5,318 nucleotides of DNA from the NCBI GenBank assembly GCA_964392615.1, contig CAYMRB010000572.1:1-5318 (forward strand), read 5' to 3'. This DNA comes from CAYMRB01 sp964392615 (GTDB lineage: Bacteria; Planctomycetota; UBA8108). The position numbers and the translations under genes were made by a program. Below, one piece after another: positions 1 to 4,712 of this stretch. Within the stretch, counting starts at the first letter, position 1. Each line of letters starts with the position of its first letter. The notes beneath the pieces were generated by a model that was given only the letters and a program-made list of their open reading frames with translations, did no database searches and had not been told where the DNA came from.

Positions 1-45
1 GCCGAAGCCCACGATGATGCGAAACGACATGCCCCCCCTGACCAG

Positions 46-51
46 AAAGGA
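46..51 (+). promoter_or_regulatory. Ribosome binding site supporting ATG 59
   Basis: AAAGGA ends 7 nt before ATG 59. It favours that start over the in-frame ATGs at 14, 17 and 29, none of which can be checked for a comparable site because the window begins at 1. Confidence 0.55.
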
Positions 52-58
52 CCAGAAC

Positions 59-454
59 ATGCGAGCGAGTGAATTCCTCTCCGAGAACTACATTGCCAAG
101 GAGCACCTGGAGCTCGGCAAGCGGTACGCGCTCACCGTCACAACGATCGACGCCGTGCAGCTCGATTCCGTCCGCAAGCCCGCCGTGTCGTTTCGTGAGA
201 CCACCCGGCGCCTTCTTCTGAACAAGTGCAACCTGCGCAGAGCTGTCGAAGCTCTCGGCGAAGACGACATGGCTTTGTGGTCAGATTGCCGGCTGGTGAT
301 CTTTCACGACCCGGACGTCGAGTTCGGCGGCCGCCGGGTCGGCGGCGTTCGTGTCGACAGCGCGGCCACGCGCGAAGCGAACAAGCCAGCTGCAGCGCCT
401 GCCACGGCGTTGCCGTCTGGCGCGCCGCACGACGCGAGCGAGGCGCGACTGTGA
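59..454 (+). CDS. Conserved small phage-type protein, function unknown
   Basis: A 131-aa protein. The first ~100 residues form a compact domain: an opening with SEFLSENYIAKEHLELG, a beta-rich stretch, a conserved LLLNKCN-like segment (residues ~54-60), and a close of the type FHDPDVEFGGRRVGGVRV. I recognise this pattern from small proteins of unknown function in phages and prophages, often near replication or recombination genes; the beta-rich pattern would suit an OB-like fold, which is inference. The last ~30 residues are an Ala/Pro-rich tail. I chose ATG 59 because AAAGGA (46-51) lies 7 nt upstream and homologues, as I recall them, begin near here. The frame stays open to the left edge with in-frame ATGs at 14, 17 and 29, and those upstream codons are also GC3-rich, so a longer N-terminus is possible. 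Its stop overlaps an ATG (TGATG at 452-456). Confidence 0.72.
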   Translation: MRASEFLSENYIAKEHLELGKRYALTVTTIDAVQLDSVRKPAVSFRETTRRLLLNKCNLRRAVEALGEDDMALWSDCRLVIFHDPDVEFGGRRVGGVRVDSAATREANKPAAAPATALPSGAPHDASEARL

Positions 455-608
455 TGATGGCCGCCAACCCCAATGGGGGGTCGATTTTCGAATTCCGGCG
501 CCCTCCCCAGGGCCGCGCGCGGCGCATTTCAAAACAAACTTCGCTTCGAGCTAGGGGGGTGCCCCGCAAAACCCTCAGAACGTCGCTGCGGGGTCAATAC
601 CGGCATCT

Positions 609-628
609 GCTGCTCCCCGGGGAGCAGC
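609..628. repeat. 20-bp perfect palindrome
   Basis: The arms GCTGCTCCCC and GGGGAGCAGC are exact reverse complements with no spacer; the symmetry stops at the next base pair (T/T). It is not followed by a T-tract, so an operator fits better than a terminator. Confidence 0.6.
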
Positions 629-639
629 TGGATTCGGGA

Positions 640-663
640 TGCGATTGGCGGCCTGCGATTGGC
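640..663. repeat. 10-bp direct repeat, 14-bp period
   Basis: TGCGATTGGC occurs at 640-649 and again at 654-663, separated by GGCC. It lies 11 bp after the 20-bp palindrome and 34 bp before the GTG at 698. Two head-to-tail copies could be a repeated protein binding site. Confidence 0.5.
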
Positions 664-697
664 CTTGCGCCCTGCGCAGGAATAACTATGCTACTAC

Positions 698-1159
698 GTG
701 AGTAGACATGCCATGAGATGTACGCGCATGTACCGCGCCTCGCTTCGACGGGCAGCCCGAGACTTCCAGATCCCAGAGCCCACGCTGAGATACTGGGTGA
801 GAGAGGGCGTGCTTCCGATCCGGCGCGACGACGACACGCTCGAGCTTCTGCTGATGCCCCGGGAAGTTCTCGGGCTTCGAGTCGTGGCTGAGTTCGCGAA
901 ATCCGGCATCCGCGGGCAGTGGATCGCGTTGGCGTGGGCCGCCGTGCACCGCGCGTTCAAGCTGGCAGGCGAGGTCGGCGAAGGCGCACGAGCCTACCTA
1001 CTGGTGGACACGGAGGTTGGGTACTTCTCGCCCTTCGGCGCGGCGTCGCCGCCGCGGTTCGTGGGCAAGGTGGGCGTTCTCGACCTCAGCGCGCGGGAAG
1101 AGAGCATCGCCCGCGAGATCGGGCAGCAGATCGAAGCGAAGGAGGCGATCCGTGGCTGA
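698..1159 (+). CDS. MerR-like winged-helix DNA-binding protein, first of a pair
   Basis: A 153-aa protein if read from GTG 698. A helix-turn-helix lies at residues ~16-40, with LRYWVREGVLP typical of the MerR superfamily recognition helix and the turn into the wing. A helical stretch (residues ~54-80) matches the position of the MerR dimerisation and second-helix region. The C-terminal part (~93-153) is beta-rich and then helical, resembles no effector domain I know, and shows no obvious metal-binding cysteine cluster. The start is uncertain: GTG 698, ATG 713 and ATG 728 are all in frame, and none has a good ribosome binding site. AGGAA at 678-682 instead serves ATG 688, which begins a 5-codon ORF whose TAG overlaps GTG 698, so translational coupling is possible. 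Codon use improves from 728 onward. The 3' end overlaps the next gene by 8 bp. Likely a transcriptional regulator; excisionase-like DNA bending is an alternative. Confidence 0.7.
   Translation: MSRHAMRCTRMYRASLRRAARDFQIPEPTLRYWVREGVLPIRRDDDTLELLLMPREVLGLRVVAEFAKSGIRGQWIALAWAAVHRAFKLAGEVGEGARAYLLVDTEVGYFSPFGAASPPRFVGKVGVLDLSAREESIAREIGQQIEAKEAIRG
1139..1145 (+). promoter_or_regulatory. Strong ribosome binding site inside the upstream gene
   Basis: A perfect AAGGAGG ends 6 nt before GTG 1152. It fixes that GTG as the start of the second MerR-like gene, even though the frame is open further upstream. Confidence 0.8.
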
Positions 1160-1637
1160 GCAGCTCTGTATTCATCTCGACGACATCGCCGCGGCGTTCG
1201 AGCTCCCGACGATGACGGCGCCGCGGATCCACCAACTGATCCGCCGCGGCATACTGCCGCACCGCTCCGGCGACGCGAGCGGCGTTCGGCTCCATCCGGA
1301 CGGCGCGCTGAGCGTCTGGTTCGGCGACCTGGTGCGAGCCTACTTCGTGCTCCGGTTCGCCGCTTCGGGGCTGGACGCGTCGAGCGTCTGGAGCGACCTC
1401 GAGGACCATTGCACGCCGGACGCTCACGACCTAATCGACGATGAGCCGTGGCGCTGCTACGTGTGGGTGAAGCCGAGCTCGGGCCAGGCGCAGTGCCGCA
1501 GCCCCGAGGACCTCGACGGCTGGCACGCTTTTCAGCACTTCGAGGACGGCTGGACGCTGTCGAACAAGCTCGCTGTGCGGATGCACGGCGACCCGGTGCC
1601 GAACCTCGTGCCGCATCCCCGGAGATTCGCAATCTGA
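1152..1637 (+). CDS. MerR-like winged-helix DNA-binding protein, second of a pair
   Basis: A 161-aa protein starting at GTG 1152, chosen for the perfect AAGGAGG 6 nt upstream. Its plan matches the preceding gene. A helix-turn-helix lies at residues ~9-36 (DDIAAAFELP, then IHQLIRRGILP). A wing with SGDASGVRLHPDG follows (~39-51). A helix pair DLVRAYFVLRFAASGLD then occupies ~59-75, where MerR proteins carry their second helical module. The C-terminal half is rich in Trp, Asp and His (WRCYVWVK, DGWHAFQHFEDGW) and resembles no domain I can name. The 8-bp overlap with the preceding gene and the shared plan suggest co-translation and perhaps a heterodimer; this is inference. Its first ~80 residues probably bind DNA. 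Confidence 0.7.
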   Translation: MAEQLCIHLDDIAAAFELPTMTAPRIHQLIRRGILPHRSGDASGVRLHPDGALSVWFGDLVRAYFVLRFAASGLDASSVWSDLEDHCTPDAHDLIDDEPWRCYVWVKPSSGQAQCRSPEDLDGWHAFQHFEDGWTLSNKLAVRMHGDPVPNLVPHPRRFAI

Positions 1638-1703
1638 AAGGCCGCTCGCGCCCCGATGCGCAGAGTTCGCATTGGACGCTCGAGCGGTGACACGGTTCCG
1701 ATC

Positions 1704-1731
1704 TCGTGCGCCGAGACGCACGACGGCCGTC
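1704..1731. promoter_or_regulatory. Two small palindromes upstream of the capsid gene
   Basis: A 7-bp inverted repeat (TCGTGCG at 1704-1710, CGCACGA at 1717-1723, 6-nt loop) overlaps the 10-bp palindrome GACGGCCGTC (1722-1731). They lie 27 bp before ATG 1759. They could be operators for the neighbouring MerR-like proteins or a small RNA structure. Such short symmetries also arise by chance in GC-rich DNA. Confidence 0.3.
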
Positions 1732-1758
1732 CACATGAAACCCAAACGGACCTGAGCG

Positions 1759-3063
1759 ATGAAGACAAACACAGAGGCCCCGCGCCTACTCGACGCTGCG
1801 CGTGCCATCGAGCAGCGCGCCGACGATGCCGGCCGACTCATGACCAATGACGAGGAGGCCGAGCACCAGGCCTACGTCGACCGAGCGCAGCAGTTGCGCG
1901 CGGCATCGACGGGTGGCGGCGGTCGCCGCACAACCGCCGATCCGACCGGCGACGACGCCGGGCTGGTTTCACCGATGGCTTGGAACGCGACGCCAGAGCG
2001 ACGCGGCGGAACCGGCATGGTGTTCCAGGACGCGGCGACGGGCGAGCAGCACCGAGCCTTCGCGCCCGGCGATCAACTGTCGGCGCCGAGCGACAGCGTG
2101 AGCGTGGGGCGCTGCATCTTGGCCGCCGTCACGGGCCGCCTGGAAGACCTCGCACCGCCGGAGCGCGCTGCGCTCTCCGGCGGTCTCGACACCGCAGGCG
2201 GCTTCATGGTGAACCCGGCGATGGGCCGCCAGGTCATCGACCTCGCCCGCGCGGCGTCCGTCTGCATGCGCGCCGGCGCGTCGACGATCGACATGACGAC
2301 GAGCGAGCTCAACCTCACACGAATCACCGCCGATCCGACCGGCTATTGGCGTCCAGAGACAGCAGCCATCACCGCGTCGGAGCCGACCTTCGGCCGCATC
2401 ACCCTGCGTCCGAAGACGCTCGCGGCGATCGTGCCCATCTCGCTCGAGCTCCTCGAGGACGCCGCGGACGCGCCTGGAGTTATCGAGCAGACGCTGCAGC
2501 GCTCGTTCGCGGCCGAGCTCGACCGCGTCGCGCTCATCGGCACCGGCGCGGAGTCCGAGCCAAAGGGAATCCGCAATCACGCGGACGTGAACGCGGTCGC
2601 GACGGTCGGCACGCCGGCTGACTACGCCGACGTGACGTCGGCGGTCCAGCAGATTCTTGCGGCGAACTACAACGGCGATGTCGGCAAGCTCGCCTGGGTG
2701 ACGCATCCGCGTGACGGCGCGACCTACGACGGGCTCGTCGATACAACCGGGCAGCCCTTGCGGCCGACGCCGTGGGCGGCGCAGGTGCAGCGATACTCGA
2801 CGACGTCGCTACCGATCACCGAGGGCGCAGGCTCGAACGAGTCGGTCTCAATCGTCGGTGACTTCGAGCAGCTCGTTTACGGCATGCGGACGAGCGGCGT
2901 TCGGATCCGCGTCCTCGAGAGCGGCTCGGCGACGGACTCGAACAGCACGACGTGGAACGCCGCGTCGCAGCTTCTCGCGCTCGTCGTGGCGTACGTCCGC
3001 GTCGATGTCGCGCTTCTGCGGCCGACGTGGTTCTCCCTTCTCTCGGGCATCACGACGGCGTAA
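1759..3063 (+). CDS. HK97-fold phage major capsid protein
   Basis: A 434-aa protein of the HK97 gp5 type (Phage_capsid superfamily), the shell subunit of tailed-phage heads. Residues ~1-50 are charged and helical (EEAEHQAYVDRAQQLRAA), like the scaffolding delta domain that a prohead protease usually removes. A Gly/Thr-rich linker (51-66) and a poorly conserved stretch lead to residue ~140. The shell domain starts at about 141-156 (GGLDTAGGFMVNPAMG). Typical landmarks follow: a region fitting the E-loop (~185-215), the spine-helix region around 228-257, GTGAESEPKGI (261-271) matching the conserved GTG...P.G motif, and the final strands VALLRPTWFSLL (417-428). Length fits the family (HK97 gp5 is 385 aa). 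ATG 1759 has only a weak upstream CGGA. The gene next to it encodes the small structural-type protein 11 bp downstream. No protease, portal or terminase gene is adjacent, which is unusual. Confidence 0.93.
   Translation: MKTNTEAPRLLDAARAIEQRADDAGRLMTNDEEAEHQAYVDRAQQLRAASTGGGGRRTTADPTGDDAGLVSPMAWNATPERRGGTGMVFQDAATGEQHRAFAPGDQLSAPSDSVSVGRCILAAVTGRLEDLAPPERAALSGGLDTAGGFMVNPAMGRQVIDLARAASVCMRAGASTIDMTTSELNLTRITADPTGYWRPETAAITASEPTFGRITLRPKTLAAIVPISLELLEDAADAPGVIEQTLQRSFAAELDRVALIGTGAESEPKGIRNHADVNAVATVGTPADYADVTSAVQQILAANYNGDVGKLAWVTHPRDGATYDGLVDTTGQPLRPTPWAAQVQRYSTTSLPITEGAGSNESVSIVGDFEQLVYGMRTSGVRIRVLESGSATDSNSTTWNAASQLLALVVAYVRVDVALLRPTWFSLLSGITTA
2154..2184. repeat. Strong hairpin within the capsid gene
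   Basis: The arms ACCGCCGGAG (2154-2163) and CTCCGGCGGT (2175-2184) are exact complements; inside them a mismatch is followed by three more pairs and a 3-nt loop. It encodes residues ~132-142, just before the shell domain. It may be chance in a GC-rich gene, or a structure that slows translation at a domain boundary. Confidence 0.4.
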
Positions 3064-3068
3064 GGAGG
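3062..3068 (+). promoter_or_regulatory. Ribosome binding site overlapping the capsid stop codon
   Basis: AAGGAGG begins inside the TAA stop of the capsid gene and ends 6 nt before ATG 3075. It fixes that start and indicates coupled translation of the two genes. Confidence 0.8.
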
Positions 3069-3074
3069 CCCACG

Positions 3075-3509
3075 ATGAACCTGCTCAACAACAACAAGCT
3101 GACGCGCGTCAACAACGCCGTCGCCGCCGGCACGACGGACGTCGAGTCGGCATCGGTCGACATGAAGTCCTTCGAGTCGGTGACGTTCCTCGTCGCGTTC
3201 GGCGCGATCACGGCGACGGCCGTCACCAGCGTGAAGGTGCAGCAGTCGGCGGACGACAGCACCTTCAACGACCTCGCCGGGACCGGCGTGACGGTCGCGG
3301 ACGACGACGACAACCAGGTCGTCGCGGTCGAGGTGCACGCCCCGCTGGACCGATACGTTCGCTGCGTCGTCGACCGCGGCACCGCGAACGCCGTCGTCGA
3401 CGGCATCATCGCGATCCAGTCGGGCCCGGACGCTGCGCCGGTGACGCACGACGCGACAACGGTCGTCGATACCGAGGTGCACCACGCCCCGGCCGAAGGC
3501 ACCGCATAG
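3075..3509 (+). CDS. Conserved small phage structural-type protein
   Basis: A 144-aa protein. The pattern is one I recognise from conserved hypothetical proteins in phages and prophages: an N-terminal NNNKLTRVNNAVAAGTTDVES, FESVTFLVAFGAITATAV, a segment where small residues follow VQQSADDSTFNDLAGTGV (~56-73), ADDDDN, then DRYVRCVVDRGTANAVVDGI. The protein is rich in beta-formers and short on Lys and aromatics. It has no signal peptide or membrane segment. Immediate placement after the capsid gene, at 11 bp with a perfect ribosome binding site, suggests a head-associated role such as decoration or cement protein; that is inference from position, not from a known domain. The acidic DDDD cluster could bind metal, also inference. 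It ends at TAG, 41 bp before a cluster of hairpins. Confidence 0.8.
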   Translation: MNLLNNNKLTRVNNAVAAGTTDVESASVDMKSFESVTFLVAFGAITATAVTSVKVQQSADDSTFNDLAGTGVTVADDDDNQVVAVEVHAPLDRYVRCVVDRGTANAVVDGIIAIQSGPDAAPVTHDATTVVDTEVHHAPAEGTA

Positions 3510-3550
3510 CATAGGCAATCCACGTTCTGAGCTCGTCGCTCGGAGCGGAA

Positions 3551-3592
3551 GCCCGCCCCGCCCGGTGGTGGTCCGCTGGGCGGGGCGCGGGC
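3551..3592 (+). terminator. GC-rich hairpin after the capsid module
   Basis: GCCCGCCCCGCCC (3551-3563) pairs with GGGCGGGGCGCGGGC (3578-3592): 13 pairs with a 2-nt bulge and a 14-nt loop. No T-tract follows, so it is a poor intrinsic terminator by that test. Its place 41 bp past the last capsid-module stop fits an end-of-operon structure. Confidence 0.5.
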
Positions 3593-3607
3593 GATCGGAC
3601 AATCTGA

Positions 3608-3649
3608 GCGCGTCGGGCCCCCTCCCCTTTCCGGCCCGGCGCGCGCTTT
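3608..3649 (+). terminator. Second GC-rich hairpin, short T-run
   Basis: GCGCGTCGGGCC (3608-3619) pairs with GGCCCGGCGCGC (3633-3644): 12 pairs including one G-U, with a 13-nt loop, then GCTTT. It is a fair intrinsic terminator for the plus strand. Confidence 0.55.
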
Positions 3650-3671
3650 CGTGCCGCATGAGCGGAACTTG

Positions 3672-3695
3672 AAGAATCGCACGCCGCGATTCTTT
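3672..3695 (+). terminator. Third hairpin, AAGAATCGC/GCGATTCTT
   Basis: A perfect 9-bp stem (3672-3680 with 3686-3694) with the 5-nt loop ACGCC, ending in TTCTTT. Unlike its neighbours, the outer stem is AT-rich. It could be a terminator or a protein-binding inverted repeat. Confidence 0.4.
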
Positions 3696-3755
3696 CACAG
3701 TCGCAGCGTGCGACCGTGATCCCCCTACCGCCCGAGCAGCCCTTCGGCGATCACG

Positions 3756-3798
3756 AAAAGGCCCCGCCGTCCCCGGAGGAGGAGTACGGCGAGGCTTT
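3756..3798 (-). terminator. Intrinsic terminator for the receiver-like gene
   Basis: Read on the minus strand, GCCTCGCCGT (3795-3786) pairs with ACGGCGGGGC (3770-3761): 10 pairs with one G-U and a 15-nt loop, followed by CTTTT (3760-3756). It lies about 110 bp past the stop of the minus-strand gene at 3907-4224. The plus-strand reading also ends in GCTTT, so it may work in both directions. Confidence 0.65.
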
Positions 3799-3906
3799 GA
3801 TATCGGGCACCGGGTCCGGCTGCGTTCAAGCCGAGAGTGCTTTGGTTGGTGCCATCGTCTCTATCGACAGAGCGAGGCCAGTTCATAGTGGCATCGGGGG
3901 GAAGCT

Positions 3907-4224
3907 CTACGGGTCGACGCCGAGTTCCCACAGCGCAGCCATGAGGTCGTCGGCCGTCACGGGGTACGTCAGTACGCGGTGCGGTCGGTCGGTCGTCAAG
4001 CGGACACGGCACTCGGGCGTCAGAATGACGAACGGGCAATCGAATCGGTAGACGAGCTTGAGGTCAAAACTCGTGTGACTGTCGAGCACGTCGTAGACAA
4101 CCGCGCTGATCGTCACCTCAGACGCGATGTCCGTCGACGCGACTGACGTCCTGAAGTGCCGCGACAGCCCCTCATAGAGCCGCCGGTGGACAGCGCTCGG
4201 CGTGATCAGAAGCACGGTCTTCAT
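3907..4224 (-). CDS. Degenerate response-regulator receiver-like protein
   Basis: A 105-aa protein the size of one receiver domain. The order of elements fits: a first strand VLLIT (4-8), helix VHRRLYEGLSRHF (12-24), strand ending VVYD (42-45), strand PFVILT (64-69), strand RVLTYPV (83-89) and last helix DDLMAALWELG (92-102). By alignment to CheY, Asp45 sits at the phosphoacceptor site and Thr69 at the switch Thr. The two metal-binding acids at the end of strand 1 are Thr8-Pro9, and the conserved Lys is Tyr87. Such a protein would not be expected to take phosphate normally, so I call it a pseudo-receiver; this rests on pattern, not a search. I chose ATG 4224 over upstream ATGs (4266, 4293) because strand 1 begins right after it and a candidate promoter lies just upstream. 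The ribosome binding site is weak. No output domain or kinase gene is adjacent. Confidence 0.6.
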   Translation of the reverse strand: MKTVLLITPSAVHRRLYEGLSRHFRTSVASTDIASEVTISAVVYDVLDSHTSFDLKLVYRFDCPFVILTPECRVRLTTDRPHRVLTYPVTADDLMAALWELGVDP

Positions 4225-4460
4225 GATCTTTGCCCGGGCCTTCCTGCCTAGTCCCCACGAGGCCATAGTCGCGCATGGGGCATAGCCCGTCAAGAGGCGC
4301 CGCGGCCCTGGCCCTGCCCATCAGCCATGGACGAGCTGCAGAATACGGCCCGCCTTACTCAGGCTGCAGGGGGGATGGGAACAAGCAGGGCGGGCCGGAG
4401 GGTATACGGAGTACGGTCTGTCGAGGCAGCCACTCACAAGTGCTCTTCGGCAGATCGAGC
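4225..4460. other. Stretch without a supported gene
   Basis: Apart from the candidate promoter (4265-4293) I see no gene here. Open frames exist on the plus strand, but their translations are low in hydrophobic core and continue into the non-coding tandem repeat. CTGCAG followed by GGCCCGCC (4336-4354) echoes two landmarks of the 59-bp unit and may be a decayed copy; this is weak. The array, the gap and the bases to 4712 add no further gene. Confidence 0.5.
4265..4293 (-). promoter_or_regulatory. Candidate sigma-70-like promoter for the receiver-like gene
   Basis: On the minus strand TTGACG (4293-4288) matches the -35 consensus at five of six bases. After 17 nt comes GACTAT (4270-4265), only three of six for the -10. 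The predicted transcript start near 4258 leaves a leader of about 34 nt before ATG 4224. Confidence 0.35.
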
Positions 4461-4574
4461 GGTTGGCCTGCAGCGAAAAAGAGGGCCCGCCGAGTCCTTG
4501 CGATGGAGGGGGAGAGGAAGGTTGGCCTGCAGCGAAAAAGAGGGCCCGCCGAGTCCTTGCGATGGAGGGGGAGA
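4461..4574. repeat. 59-bp tandem repeat, at least two copies
   Basis: Copy 1 is 4461-4519; copy 2 is 4520-4574 and is identical over all 55 bases before the N run. After the gap the sequence GGAAGG (4675-4680) is exactly what completes copy 2 and begins the next unit, and then it diverges. The array is therefore broken by the assembly gap and its true copy number is unknown. The unit begins GGTTGGCCTGCAGCG and has no inverted-repeat core or spacer, so it is not CRISPR. A 59-bp period is not a multiple of three, so it is not a coding repeat. Confidence 0.9.
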
Positions 4575-4674
4575 NNNNNNNNNNNNNNNNNNNNNNNNNN
4601 NNNNNNNNNNNNNNNNNNNNNNNNNNNNNNNNNNNNNNNNNNNNNNNNNNNNNNNNNNNNNNNNNNNNNNNNNN
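4575..4674. other. Assembly gap, 100 N
   Basis: Exactly 100 N, the usual placeholder for a gap of unknown size. Both edges lie in the 59-bp repeat, so the gap most likely stands for uncounted repeat copies rather than unique genes. Confidence 0.97.
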
Positions 4675-4712
4675 GGAAGGCTCGACGGGCCACGAGAAGT
4701 GAATAGTCGTTC

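Larger units (their letters stand above)
455..697. promoter_or_regulatory. Gene-poor control-like region before the MerR-like pair
   Basis: No convincing gene lies here. One frame (454-705, 83 codons) is open, but its third positions are A or T far more often than in neighbouring genes, and the translation resembles no family I know. The stretch has several ordered signals: small GC hairpins around 554-565, a 20-bp perfect palindrome (609-628), a 10-bp direct repeat (640-663), a 10-bp palindrome CCTGCGCAGG (671-680), and then an AT-rich patch (681-705). This layout resembles a promoter/operator region. A match to sigma-70 consensus is poor (TTGCGC at 665, TATGCT at 687, 16-nt spacer), so I do not assign a promoter. 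The MerR-like products encoded just downstream are the obvious candidate binders; that is inference. Confidence 0.4.

Noticed and set aside
1..72. Tail of an upstream gene in frame 1 ending at TGA 70-72
   Set aside because: Only about 23 codons are visible, third positions are not GC-biased, and the frame of the gene starting at 59 is the better coding candidate over the same bases.
470..500. tRNA T-arm or cos-like site (GGGGGGTCGATTTTCGAATTCC)
   Set aside because: TTCGAAT recalls a T-loop, but the flanking five bases do not pair and no cloverleaf fits. A cos site is possible in phage DNA with such a motif, but I see no terminase gene or further cos feature to support it.
665..692. Sigma-70 promoter TTGCGC-16-TATGCT
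   Set aside because: Only three and four of six consensus bases match, which is too weak to assign without transcript data.
994..1734. A 246-codon open frame on the minus strand
   Set aside because: Arg/Ser-rich translation antisense to two well-supported MerR-like genes; typical shadow in GC-rich DNA.
1969..2706. A 245-codon open frame on the minus strand
   Set aside because: Arg-rich antisense shadow of the capsid gene, with no recognisable motif.
2711..3514. A 267-codon plus-strand frame across the capsid end and the next gene
   Set aside because: Almost wholly Arg/Ser/Gly-rich, out of frame with two confident genes.
2877..3698. A 273-codon minus-strand frame
   Set aside because: Antisense to the capsid end and the small structural gene, and it crosses the hairpin cluster; composition is that of a shadow.
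3716..4051. A 111-codon plus-strand frame starting at GTG 3716
   Set aside because: Crosses the minus-strand terminator and the receiver-like gene antisense; the Ser/Arg-rich second half is a shadow and there is no ribosome binding site.
4461..4680. CRISPR array
   Set aside because: The whole 59-bp unit is identical between copies, so there is no variable spacer, and no cas gene is in the window.
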